Shown in pieces: positions 42,188 through 54,194 of a stretch of 64,000 nt of DNA. Each line of letters starts with the position of its first letter. Within the stretch, counting starts at the first letter, position 1. The translations under genes and the position numbers were made by a program. This DNA comes from Pyronema omphalodes. Taxonomy: Eukaryota; Ascomycota; Pezizomycetes; Pezizales; Pyronemataceae. The stretch covers positions 1-64,000 of the forward strand of contig JAJJXM010000038.1 in the NCBI GenBank assembly GCA_024516155.1, given 5' to 3'. The notes beneath the pieces were generated by a model, which was not told the origin of the DNA, did no database searches, and saw only the letters and a program-made list of their open reading frames with translations.

Positions 42188-42640
42188 TCCAACCTGATTC
42201 ACTATCAATTGTGCCCGCGCAATGACATCTGGCATGTCGTCCCATTGCTATTGAGACCTTACACGTTTTACCACGATGTTGCGTGCAACAGCTAGAATGT
42301 ATGCAGGACACATATCTGAGAGAGAATGACATCTAGTTCAAAAACAACGATTCAGCCCACAGTGAAAAGAGAATATTCCGGGATAAAGGGCCAAATTTCA
42401 CAACGATATTTCAAGCATTGTCGATCTCTGTGAACAAGTGTCCAGTGTTGCTCTCTATACCATAGAACCTTTTTGCATTCTCCAAGACTGACAATAGCTC
42501 ATCTATAGCAGCCAAAATCTCTGCAACATAACCATTACGATACTGCTTGTGTAGACGATTCATCAACATCTGGACTGGGCCCAGTAGTTCCAAAACACAA
42601 CCAATTACATCCCAATCATCTGGTCTCAATTCATCATGTT
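42188..42640 (-). pseudogene. Relic reading frame, possibly hAT-like transposase
   Basis: The minus-strand frame 42629-42411 reads DDWDVIGCVLELLGPVQMLM and NGYVAEILAAIDELLSVLEN. This pattern recalls the region before the dimerisation domain of hAT transposases. Further on, another frame reads QWDDMPDVIARAQLIVNQ. Stops and frameshifts are frequent. The hAT label is a weak inference from the pattern only. Confidence 0.35.
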
Positions 42641-43086
42641 GACCTGCTGAGGCTTATCCACTTCCTTCCCCATTCTATTTCACTTGGATAGCTGTAGCTG
42701 CTAAATCCTCAATTGATTCCCTGAGTGGGAAAGCTCCAGTCATTGCCTCATAATGACTAGACTAGCGAGTTATATTGGCATGAAAAAGGGTGGAAACTGT
42801 CTCATTGGGGTCAGATTGCTGAACATGCCTACCAAAGCATTAGCTGTGCAGTTGTGTTTTCCTGATGTAGTTGCAAAGACTTTCGAGTTTTCCCAATGTA
42901 CCCTTGGCCCTGAATTCCAGCGATTTTGCAAAACTCCCTGCAACATCACTTCTTTGCTAGTGTGAATGACCTCTGTGTCCTTGGGGTTTCAATGCCTAAC
43001 CGTCTTTACCCCCGAGAAAGGCGTTTACAATCTGATTGGAAGAATTCCCCAGACATCCTGGTGAGTCTTAAAAAGGAGCTGAGGAG
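42641..43086. other. Unassigned sequence left of L6
   Basis: No gene is recognised. It may belong to the same relic element. The minus-strand frame at 49865-49778, right of L6, could be its continuation. Confidence 0.3.
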
Positions 43087-43101
43087 ACATGTCCTGCGTC
43101 A

Positions 43102-43437
43102 AAAACACCACACGACTGACAGGAACACACCCCGAGTTCGACCCCCCCCCCCAGCTATCTCAACAACCACCCGGAAATCATCAGATTTTCGAGCGGATTC
43201 TTGAATAGCGCACTCGATTTACCTACCCGAAGCCTCTACAGACCCGGCACGCTCTTTTTCGTCGCGCAAGCGAGGTGAAAGAGAATCACGGCCCCTGAAG
43301 ACGCCCCTCGGCATAGGCACAACGCGACCCCACCACAACCACAAAACAACAACCACTCGCTCGAACTCGTCCTCTCTTCTCTTCCCTTTAAAATCTATCG
43401 CTCACTCGATCTCCCCTCCTAACTCCTTCGCGGCGAC
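43102..43437 (+). other. L6 5' UTR
   Basis: The leader before the ORF1 ATG shares CAACCACCCGGAAATC, GATTTTCGAGCGGA and CGCTCTTTTTCGTCG with L5. A run of 11 C lies at 43143-43153. Confidence 0.7.
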
Positions 43438-45226
43438 ATGGCCCCACGCTCTGCTGCCCCCCGCAAAAAACCTCTTCCCCCCGACAAAATCAGCACGCCG
43501 AGCCTTAGCGCGAGCCAACACGCTAGCGCAGAGCCGCACTCCCAAGCAACCACACTTGACGACATGAACCTCGACACCGACACTGACGTCAGTGACGAAG
43601 AAACCGCGTCGCCTACACCAACCCCAGCTCGCCGCCCCTCCACCCCGCCGCAACCCACCCCTCAACACCAACCGCCTGCCCCAACTGCACCCAGAACTGG
43701 ACACACAATCCACGTACGCAACATCCAAGACTTCCCAACCCTTCCGGCAAAACGCTCTGCACCGTCCACCACCACTTCAACTGAAACTCCTCTCGTCTAC
43801 GAACACGGCATCCAGGCCTCCTTGCGCACACTCGGCAATGAAACAGCGGTCCCCCAACACACCAGCATCGCAGACCTCACAGCAATCGACCGAGTTATGG
43901 CCACAGTAACCGCACACGCTGATGCTGCACGCCTCAACGACCACCGTACCACCCAACGCCTCAATAAAGCATTCAGCATCATGGACCGCGATAGAGCAAC
44001 ACTACGCAAGATCGAAGAAATGCTCCGCAAGCTCCTGCCCTCCCATGATATTCCTGACTCTGCCGACCCCGCCCCTGACACCGACCCCCTGCCTCCTGCC
44101 CAAACCGACGATCTGGTCACCTACTGGAAGACCCGTTGTTTCGCTGCTGAAGAAGCACTAGCTAAACACAATATCGCCGCCCCCCCCGCTATCCCCTTCC
44201 CCGTCCCCCAAGGAACTGCTGCCTGGACAGAACCAAATATCCCCAGAAAGCTCTTCAGCTCTGTTACCCAGACTGTCGCCACCCAGAAGTCCAAGACCCC
44301 CTCTCAACCCAAAAAGCCATCACCAAAACCTGCCGTCCCCCGCCCTGTTACTGTTTCCATCCCCTGCCCAGACCCAGAAAAACTCACACATGATGTCAAT
44401 GCCCACCTCGGTACTGCTACCAACCGTGCACTCCGGGAGGCAGATGCCCCTGACCACATGTCTGTTGTTACGGTGCGCCGCAACCAGCTTGGAAACCTCA
44501 CCCTTACGTTCTCCCCCAAAACCACTACTGAAGAAGTTACTGCCCACCTCAACACCCTCCAGGAGGCTGCCCAGTCAATCCACTACACCCTGCTTGCACC
44601 CCGCGTTGCCGAAAAGTGGTTCAAACTTACGGTACACAGCATTCCACTTGACTCCTACCCTGATAACCCTGATGGCATGCAAGCTCTCCAATCTGAGATT
44701 GAGCGCAACCATGATATCCAACTCGCCCAACCCCCCCGATACATAACCCACCCTGACAAACGCGTTGGCAAGACAGCATCAAGTGTTATGATCGCCCTTA
44801 AGACCAATGAAGACGCGCAACGGCTCAAGAGAACCAAAGTTATTGTACGCTATGAGCAGAGGAAGGTTACTGAGTATCACTCAGCTCGCCCCCACCGACC
44901 AATGCCGTCGCTGCCTTAACTTTGGACACCACCACGCGGTCTGCCCCTCCATTTCCCACCCCACTTGCGCCCTTTGTGCCGGCCCACATTCCACTGACCT
45001 GCATCAATGTGCTGAATGTCCGACCAAGACTGGACGGCTATGCCCCCATGTCAGTGTTAAATGCAGAAACTGCACTGATGCCAATCAAGATGACACAGCC
45101 CACCCTGCATTCCACCCCAAATGCCCCTCCCGCCTGGAAGTCATAAGAACTGTCTGGCAAAGAACAAAAACCGCCCACAAACCCTCTGACCTACCCTCTG
45201 ACACTAATATGACCACCGATGAGTAA
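43438..45226 (+). pseudogene. L6 ORF1 with a single frameshift
   Basis: ATG at 43438 (MAPRSAAPRKKPLPPDK, as in L5). The frame is open to about 44890, where a run of five C (44889-44893) shifts it; L5 reads straight through this point. The rest in the second frame encodes the Cys/His motifs CRRCLNFGHHHAVC, CALCAGPHSTDLHQCAEC and CPHVSVKCRNC, and ends MTTDE at TAA 45224-45226. One C too many would explain the break, so it may be a real lesion or a sequence error. The stop overlaps the ORF2 start by 8 nt (ATGAGTAA). Role as for L5 ORF1: RNA binding. Confidence 0.88.
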
Positions 45227-48200
45227 TTACAACTCTTCCGCGGCAACCCTACGAATAATATCCCACAACATTAATAGAAGCACCATAGCCCTTAACTCCC
45301 TTCTGAACTCTGCTGGCAGGACCGCAGACATCATTCTGATACAGGAAGCTGATATCAGAAATCCCATATATGCCACAACACACCCAGATTTCCTTCTCCT
45401 TATACCCCCAGCAAACAATCGGACAGTTGTCAGGACGATGGCGTACATTTCGAGACTAAACCCTCACCTACATGTTACTCCACGTCCTGACATCTGTGCG
45501 GACCCGGATCTCCAGATCCTTGAAATACACACCCCCCTTATCCCCACCTTTTACCTACTGAACATTTACAACGAATGGGAACAAGAATCCAAACAATACA
45601 CCCTCCCACGCTCATTTACCCCACTTACCCTACCCCACCGCTGCGTCCTGACAGGTGATATGAATGCCCATCATACACTGTGGAACTCTCATCTCACACG
45701 GATGACACGCGCGGACGAGCTGGTATACCTGATTGAAGAAGCCGGCTGGCACCTAGCTAACACACCAGACACACCAACATACCACTACCGCAATGGCCGG
45801 GGATCCTCCGTCCTGGACCTGACACTCTCTACACCCTCCATGGCGAATGAAGTACAGAACTGGGCAGTCGATGAGGAAGCGGCAACAGGTTCAGACCATG
45901 AGGTCATCCGGTTCCAAATACAGTCGCAACACCCAGATGTTGAGCTCTCCAACCCCAAACCACGACTGAACTGGAAAAAGACCAACTGGGATGAATTTGC
46001 TACCATCCTCACACGACTCGCATCTTCCCTTCGACCCCGGTGGTCACACCTACAAGGGAATCCTACTACCAATAACCTGGACGAATGGGCCGCCTCCCTT
46101 CAACAAACCATAGCCACGGCAGCCGAACAATCTACTCCAGCCATCGAACATTCCCCCAGATCTAAACGCTGGTGGACTGACAATCTCACAACCACTAGGA
46201 AAGAAATGAACCAGGCTCAAAGGGTCTGGAAGCGCACAAGGAACCCAGATGACCACGCCCACTTCAAAAGCAAACGCAACCACCACTTCCGGGCAGTCCG
46301 ACATGCAAAAGACAGCCTATGGAAGGAGTACCTGTCTCAAGCCAAAGGAGCGGACATATGGGCTGCCTTCCGCTATACTAACCCTCGCCGCGCTCAGCTC
46401 ACCCCACCAATCACTGACACAACTACCCAACCCAATGCTCTCCGCACAGACTTCGCCGGAAAAGTTCAAGCCTTTCAGGCCCTGTTCCCCCCCCCACCAG
46501 ACGCCCCTCCTCAACCCCACCACAACAATAAACCCCCAATCGAATGGAACACATTCTCGGAAACCGAAGTCAAATCAGCCATCTTCACCTCAGCACCGAA
46601 GAAGGCCCCTGGCCCGGATGGGATCCCATTCCTGTGCCTACGACAAGCCTACACCACCATCCCGGAAGATTTCCACCTTCTATACGCAACCCTGGGCAGA
46701 GTTGGATATCAACCACGCTGCTGGAGACAGGCTACTACAGTGGTGATACCGAAGCCAAACAAACCTGACTACAGCTCTGTGAAGGCCTATCGCCCGATCG
46801 CGCTGCTAAACTGCATGGGAAAGATTTTAGAAAAGCTAATGGCGACACGTCTAGGACAACTAGCAGAAACACACCACATCCTCCACAGAGATCAAATTGG
46901 AGGACGACCCAAGCGATCAGCCATCGACGCAGCAATGGCCCTGACACACGACATTGAAGTTGGGCACAAAAACAAACTCATAACCTCCGCCCTCTTCCTC
47001 GACGTCAGAGGCGCATTCGACAATGTATCCGCCACACGCCTCCTCGCTACAATGACATCTCTGGGATGCCCACTTCCTACGGTATCTTGGTGCGCCTCCT
47101 TCCTCCAGGACAGGACCACGGCCTTGTCATTCGACGGACACACCGACGGACAACGAGCTACCAGAACCGGTATCCCCCAGGGATCACCCGCCTCACCAAT
47201 CCTGTTCCTCCTCTACCTACGACCGCTCTTTGACAGTCTATCATCTATCCACCCCAGCATCTGGACACCCAGCTACATCGACGACGTCGCTCTAGTCACA
47301 CAGGGTACATCTAGAGAATCCAACTCAAGGGCCCTTGAGAGGGCCGCAGAAACCGCCTTTGAATGGGCCCACAACAACGCAGTGGCATTCGACGACTCCA
47401 AGTCAGAACTTCTCCATTTCCACAGATCACAAAAAGACGACACCACCCCTCAAACATGCGTCAGACTTCCCAATGGCACAATAGTCCAACCAGGCACGAA
47501 AGGCGGAAAGAAAGATGTGGTCCGGTGGATTGGTATCCACTTTGATAGAAAACTTTCCTTTGTTCACCATGTAAATACTAGACTAACAGCCGCATCCAGG
47601 TCCTTTAACGCCCTAAGAAGCCTTGTGCGATATGAAACTGGTCTGTCCCCCTCCGCTACAAGAACACTTTACCGTGCATGTGTCCAGTCCAGGTCCGACT
47701 TCGGTTCAGAGATATGGTGGTCAAATCAGAAAACGCTGGAATCCAAACTACAACGACAACAGAACACCGCCCTACGAAAGATCCTTAACGCCTTCACATC
47801 CACTCCAATCATGGCCCTGCACAACGAGGCGGCCCTCCCACCCGTTAAGATCAGACTCACCCACAAGAAACGAAAATATGCCCTCAGACTCCTCTCCCTG
47901 CCCCCTACCCACCCCGTCATTTCCCGCTGCCCCTCCTCCTACCCCACCCCAGGCCACTTTGAGAACGCCATCATGTCCCCCACAGAGTATGACTGTGACT
48001 GGCACGGTCACACACGCCCCCAGTCCCGTCTCACAAGCATCCTCACTCTGATGAGACCATGGCTATCCCCCACCAGCACAGTTGAGAACACGGCCCAACC
48101 GGATCCCTCGGTATGGAAACCACCCCCCCTGACAACAACCATCTCCACGAGCGAAAAGGAGGACGCAGCTACTGAACACCTTGCACTCCTACACTCCCTC

Positions 48201-49206
48201 AAAACAACACCCAATGCAATCGTGGTATACACTGATGGCTCCCAACTCAACGACAAGACCGGGGCTAGCTTCTTCATCCCCTACGGCCTCGACAAACAAA
48301 TACAAGCCCTCATTCCCATGACCAACACAAACGAAGTCTTTGACGCTGAACTACAAGCCATCTCAGAGAGCCTACTCTCCTGCGCTACACACCTGCGACG
48401 CCTCCACCTCCACAACCGCCAGATACACATCTTCACCGACAACCAGGCAGCCATCATCCGCTCTTCGCACCTCTCGCCAGGCCCAGGACGGGAAACTGCC
48501 GGCATCATCCACCACACCTGTCAAACCCTCCTCACACGAACCAACTCCACAGTGCACCTTCACTGGGTACCAGGCCACACCGACATTGCAGGCAACGATG
48601 AAGCAGATCGCCTGGCAAAATTGGCAACTGACAGAAACCCCCTACCGAACTCGACAATCTCCTTGTCATGGCTGCGACGCCGCATCCATGAAGCTCACAT
48701 CCATGATTGGGTCACCTGGTACACCTCCTCCACCCGCCCAAAGACATACGATGCACCATTCAAGCGGAAGCTTGATGAAGCGTACACATCAGTGCCCCGA
48801 AAGATATCCACAGCGATACTGGGCCTCCGAACAGGACATGGTTACTTTCTCAACAGCCTGGCACACCCCCCCTCCGAACAATACCCTTCCCGCTCATGCA
48901 CATGCCCCCTCCACCCACCTCAAACCCCACGCCACCTGATCCTGGCCTGCCCCATATTTACCTCCCACCGTATTAACCTCCGCCACCAACTTAAACTACC
49001 ACGGCACCGACAACTACAACTTAAGATGATCCTCCACACGCCACACGGAATTCAAGCCCTGACCACTATTATCTCTGAAACGAAGCTCGCAACTGCGGAA
49101 TGGGCACACACACAGTTAAGTACCCCTGCAGCGGAGAGACACTCACCAGAACACAGATTCACAATGGCAGATTGGGGTACGTTAACTGACCCCGATGAAG
49201 AACACA

Positions 49207-49211
<5 letters not shown>
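45219..49211 (+). CDS. L6 ORF2: endonuclease, reverse transcriptase, RNase H
   Basis: ATG at 45219, 1330 residues, intact and close to L5 ORF2 in length and order. Endonuclease: SHNINRS, IQEADI, TGDMNAHHTLWNS, GSDHEVIRFQI. RT: PKKAPGPDGIPFLCLRQ, RDQIGGRPKRSAIDAAMA, GIPQGSPASPILFLLYLRP and YIDDVALV. RNase H: VYTDGSQLND, EVFDAELQA, IFTDNQAAI and HWVPGHTDIAGNDEADRLA. The C-terminal Cys/His motif is CTCPLHPPQTPRHLILAC. Translation probably restarts after ORF1 because of the ATGAGTAA overlap. An A-run begins at the stop codon. Confidence 0.95.
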
Positions 49212-49264
<53 letters not shown>

Positions 49265-49764
49265 AAGAAGAAAAAACACCAGAATGTATTTAAACCAGAA
49301 GCAAACTGTCGATAGGATAGGACAAAGATGGATTCGAAGAAGGGAGGATATGCTACATTTTCTGACTTTTCTTTTACATTATGTTTTCCTTTGTATCACG
49401 AATGACGAAAAGGGAGAGGAGAGATGGGAAAGTCAAGGAGCCGGGGATGGGTGTGTTTCTGTATTTTCTCATTTCCTTTGTTTTCCTTTACTTTTCTTAT
49501 TATTATCAGAGTTTCAGGCGGTAGAAACTGGGGAAGGGTGGAGGAAAGATACTAGAGCAAACAGGGCTCACGGACACAGTGACGAGATGGACAGACACAG
49601 ACAGAAAGACAGAGGCGACTACTGCCAGAAACTTAGATAGACCGCTCTGGGGCGTACCCAGTGGCCATCGGAGTCACTCCCGATGGTCAGCATTGTACCT
49701 TAAAGTAGTACCCGCCATAACCTTACGGTTGCAAGCGTGTATGACAAATAAATAAATAAATAAA
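49212..49764 (+). other. L6 3' UTR: internal poly(A), hairpin and (AAAT)n tail
   Basis: An uninterrupted A-run of about 52 nt (49212-49263) follows the stop. About 450 nt of unique 3' UTR come next, with ACCGCTCTGGGGCG shared with L5. Then follow the hairpin AACC-TTAC-GGTT (49718-49729) and the AAAT repeats up to 49764. Confidence 0.85.
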
Positions 49765-49779
49765 ACATGTCCTGCGTCA

Positions 49780-51938
49780 CTAATCCTGCGTGATATCTCC
49801 CGGATGGCTGGATCATTGTTACTGGGATCATCAACATCAAATTTTCCTACCGGATAATGAACCAAATATTCATGAAGTGTTGGCCAGAAGAGTTTAACTT
49901 GATCTATGCCACTGTGCGCACCATAGTAACAATGCAGGGACAGCAGGACTATGTATGATATTCCTTGTAGGTCAAGCCAATATTCGACAATCGCCTGATT
50001 GCATTACAAGCATTGTTGTACAGCACGCTCCTCATATCGAAGTTGAAATGGATATGAACCTCTCAGTTCCACAGTGTCGCCTTGGCCTGAGCGATCATAC
50101 TGTTGTTCAGGAAGACAATATATTGTCAGATTGTCTTGACCCTTTTGGATGGGGTTTTTTCAATGACACCTTTTTCTTTCTCGTTTATAGTATCTCTCAA
50201 GGCACATTTTGCCTCAGGGATATCATTATTGATGCTCAGTGCCAGCACTCTCTATCGGATTCAATACCACTGGGAACTAAGGATAGTGTCTGGAGTGTTC
50301 ACAGTAAAGAGGTTCATCTTGATTTTTGAAATAGGCCATGCATGCTTTATGCCTATAGGACTAGGAGGATTGCTAGGGGAGCAGGCGAGAAGAGCAGTGC
50401 AGATGGAGTGGGGGTGACCCGGCGTGAACCGGGTTTGTGAGAAGGGCAGGATGATTGGGTAGGGGCTGAGGGGCAGCCTGCAGTGGCGGAAAGGGCTTCA
50501 AAACCTGCCGACCTGACTCTCCAACGTGATGCCGCAGGCCATTGATGTCTCGGTCATCCTGAATGATGTTCGCTCCCTGGGTAGTCTTGAGGCCCCGTCT
50601 GGTGTCCATGGTCGGTAATCACGATGTTATGTCCCCTCATCACACAGCCATGAAAGATACTGCTATTATGATCGATTCTGGTGTAGTGAGGTGTATTGTG
50701 ACACATAGGTTTTCTTGTGTTATCGAATGAAAGCATAGAGGGAAGGATAGATCTGAGGTTCAAAGGGTTGCAAAATGCCGGTTTCAGAGATAATCAGCAG
50801 GTGAAATGACAAGTGTCGCAGAGGAATGGATTTTCAACAGCATTTTCTTTTTGAGGACGATTCTTCAAAAACAGGCGTAATGGGGGATCTTGGGTATGTG
50901 GGTTTTGAGAGGTCTTTGATGGAGGACGGCCCTGATATGCACAATGGAGAGGAAGAAATAGCCTGCCATGTAAACAGGAGTTATCGAGTGCAGTCAAAGA
51001 TACACTGTCGAAATGCTAGCAGAGTCAACTGAAACACTGATGCTGTAGTGCTCGTTGTGTTGTGGCAGCACTGTATGAACCCTGGCTAAGCAGTGATAGC
51101 AGTGATGATGTATGCAGTTATGCAGTTTCTCCTGACGCCATTTGGATCTTGTTTATAGCAGGCACTAGAACAGCACTTGCTTACTAATCACTGTTCTGCT
51201 ACATGATCAGTAATGTTTTCATGTGCAACATTGTTTGAAATTGCTGTCTAAGCGGCACTGCATGGCTGCCAGATTAGCAGAAACCACCAATGTGAAGAGA
51301 GCAGTGATGTAGTGCTGTGGAACATCTCGGGAACCACTATCTAGGCAGTGCTAAATAACAGCTGGCTCAGTGACAAGTAGCATCCTCAAGTAAGCAGTCA
51401 TGTAGTGCTGAGAAACATGTGTACATTGACTCAACAAGCCGCAATATAGGACTGCTCGGTCAGTGGTAATCAACACTGGAGGCAGCAGTCAGGCTATACA
51501 GGCGTAATATGAAGGCTACACTTGTTCAGCCATGAGCCCTATCCTGAAAGGACAAGTGACGTAGTGGCTGGTCCAGCCTAGGATTTTCAGTGTTCGATGC
51601 TTGCCCATTGCCACCACAATGGCTGAGGAGTATACTCACACACTTATGTGGTGACCGAGGATTGCTTGTGGTATAGCGGGTGATTGGTAATCACGATGTT
51701 GGCATGTGCACAGTTGATGCATCGGTAAGTGGTTTGTTCACACAGCTCGAGAGCTACGTTATGGCACTGCTGAATGCATGGGCAATACCGCTGTGGCGTG
51801 TTCAATGGAGGGCACAAGTGGGACATGGGGTCCACTGCAGTCTATATGGTAATGTGGGAATAGCTGTCAGCGATAACACTGCCCGCACTCCTACACAGAT
51901 CACACACTTCACCTTGGCGCTTTCTCACCGCCAACTTA
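49780..51938. other. Unassigned sequence between L6 and G2
   Basis: No convincing gene is seen. A minus-strand frame near 49865-49780 (GKFDVDDPSNNDPAIREI) may belong to the relic that L6 entered. Between 51060 and 51560 there are degenerate repeats of GCAGTGATGTAGTGCTG type. A phrase GGTAATCACGATGTT occurs at about 50614 and 51685. The last bases ACTTA (51934-51938) are the left target site of G2. Confidence 0.4.
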
Positions 51939-52453
51939 TGTCACGGCACACGGCTGACGAGCCGTTGTGCTCTTGATGTCGTTGTTGTGCCGTTGTCATT
52001 GTTGTGCCGTTGTCGTTGTTGTGCCGTGTTGTGTTGTTGTGTGTGCCGTGCCGTTGTTGATGATTGAGTGATTGATGATGGATGACGTAGGACGAGCTGT
52101 AGAAGATGTGGCGTCGCCGGTGAAATGATGGAGAACGGAAGCTGCTCATGTAGCGATGTTGGATGGCGGCCCAGCAAGAGTGCTGGCCGCCCTTTGTACA
52201 TAAGGAGGGTTGCCTCCCCGTCGTTGAGTTCTCCATCGAAAGTCTTGTGTCTTTCCCTCGACCTTTAATACGATTTCTCATCTGAAGACTCACGTCATTC
52301 TTGTCCTTGTTCCTGTCCTTGTCTAGTGTCCCGGCCGTCTGTCGGGCACTTCGATTCTTGTCCTTCCGTTCCCGTGTCCCGGAACCCGGCTAGTCCCCCC
52401 CTGCCCGGTAGTGTTCAGTGTGTTCTTCGAACGTCCGTTCCTAGTCCCTGACA
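51939..52453 (+). repeat. G2 5' LTR (515 bp)
   Basis: It runs from TGTCACGG to CCCTGACA and is related to the G1 LTR, but the microsatellite part is rearranged (TTGTTGTGCCG repeats). Confidence 0.9.
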
Positions 52454-52490
52454 TTACGTTCGATCTAAAACATTCATTCGACCGACACGC

Positions 52491-52733
52491 ATGAACTCAA
52501 CCGGTTCTGCTTGAACACACACCTTGGAACAAGCCCTAGAGACCCACACACTAACCGAGACCCTCGGAATACCCAACCGATTCGCTGGCGCAGTCCGACG
52601 AGACATCCGAAGAGCAGAAGATCACGGCTACCTTGTGGTCCGCTGGGAACTCCAGAATCATACTCACCAGGAGTACGTCCGTTACACCATCCGACTTAAG
52701 CTGATCCTCCGAGCCCGCCAACATGCACGTTAA
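52491..52733 (+). pseudogene. Small upstream ORF (ORF0) of G2, early stop
   Basis: An 81-codon frame runs from the first ATG after the LTR to TAA 52731-52733, with a TGA at codon 8 where the G1 sequence supports TGG. The rest is open and similar to G1 (NRFAGAVRRDIRRAE, then YLVVRWELQ). It overlaps the gag ATG (52723) by 11 nt. Confidence 0.55.
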
Positions 52734-53122
52734 GGTCATCGAGGAGGGGCATTGGCAGCAGATCGTCAACGCTGCTTCCATGACCCAGTTTCCAGACGGG
52801 CACGACACGGTCACGTTCACCAAGCAGCTCGCTCAATCGATCCTAGACGCCCAAGATCATCCCACTGGCCACATACTAAACAACCTCACAGAGACCCCCG
52901 GCTCCCGCACCAGCACCCGAGTCTCCAGCCCTGTCGCCTCCCGCGCTCCGGAAGCCCCCACCCTTGCCCCCATTCCCCCCGTTGTTATTCAGACTCGGTC
53001 CGTGCAGGTTTACCCCAACGGACCAGACACAGCGCCGCAAGCCGCCGCGCCCCCAGCCCCAGCCACAGCCACAGCCGCAGGTCCCGCCCCCGCTATCATT
53101 GCGCCAGTCCCGAGACTCCCCG

Positions 53123-53155
<33 letters not shown>

Positions 53156-54194
53156 AGACCCAGAAATCCTCCTAACCCCCGAGGAACAAGCAGATGCGAA
53201 CGAAAATCAATACTACGAACAGGAGATCACCCGCCAGCGTGATCTCATCAATATGTTACTCGCCTCCCCCGGCATCCGCGTCACCGGAGATAAAATTTGG
53301 GATCCACCAACCTTTGATGGGTCCAACAAGGAGGACCTCCGCCGTTTTGTTTCCTTGCTTCGTATGAAGTTGGTGAGCGACGAATTGCGCTTCCCAACCC
53401 CCCACAAGCGAATCTCCTACGCCATGGGCCGCCTCAGCGGACGCGCACTCGACCAGATCCTCCCGTATATCAAGGATAATGGTAACAGCTGGGCCCTAAC
53501 CGACGTCGAGGACGTCATCAAAATCTTGCATTGAACCTTTGGAGACCCGGACGAGCGCGCAACGGCTCGTTTCAAACTACAGAATCTCCGCCAAAACAAC
53601 CGCGAGTTTTAAGATTATTACGCAGAATTCTCCCGCCTGGTTGCAGAACTAGGTTGGGATGAAGCCGCTACCATGGATGCCTTGAGAAACGGCCTATCCA
53701 TTGAATTGCATGAAAAGTTGGTTGGCGCACCCCCCACCACTACAGTGCATGAGTTTGTCGACCAGTGTCAGAAACTGGGCTCTCAGTTGAGAGCCCTGGA
53801 GAATCTTCGCAAGCTGCGCACCAACCGCGGCCAAGCCAAACCCACTACCACCACCACCCCCGCAACAAACCGCACCACCCCCGCTACCCAGTCAACTACC
53901 GCCTCTTCTAGCAAGCCGACCACCGCCCAGGGACCCCGCCAGAAACTGTCAGCACAAGAACAGGCTACCCGCCTGTCAGAAGGACGTTGCCTCTACTGCG
54001 GTGGCCTCGGCCACATGGCAGCCTCGTGCCCCGCTAAGACTAATGTCAAAGTTGCAAGTGTTGAATTGTTGGATGTGGAAGGAGATGTTTCGGGAAAAGA
54101 CCAAACCAGCCGCAGGAAGATGGCTCTGCCGCTGGTAGGAAGATTATTGCAGACACACTATTGTTATCAGGCGCAAGTTTTACGGGCAAATTAG
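52723..54194 (+). pseudogene. gag: G2 gag (decayed)
   Basis: ATG at 52723 (MHVKVIEEGHWQQIVN). The frame is disrupted at a run of 32 C (53123-53154), by a TGA at 53532-53534 and by a TAA near 53610. The C-terminal part is open from about 53613, with the zinc knuckle CLYCGGLGHMAASC. The G1 stop codon TAA is CAA here, so the gag frame reads on to 54194. The slippery GGGAAAA (54092-54098) is kept. Confidence 0.88.

Larger units (their letters stand above)
43102..49764 (+). mobile_element. L6: near-complete LINE, same family as L5
   Basis: The element is 6,663 bp, flanked by a 15-bp duplication ACATGTCCTGCGTCA (43087-43101 and 49765-49779). It has a 5' UTR, ORF1 with one frameshift, an intact ORF2, a 3' UTR with an internal A-run, a terminal hairpin and an AAAT-repeat tail. 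Its 5' end shares ACACCACAC and CGACCCCC with L5. It is a young copy. Confidence 0.95.

Noticed and set aside
50406..50430. Hairpin ACCCGGCGTGAACCGGGT as a tRNA or terminator
   Set aside because: No cloverleaf can be drawn around it, and there is no adjacent gene.
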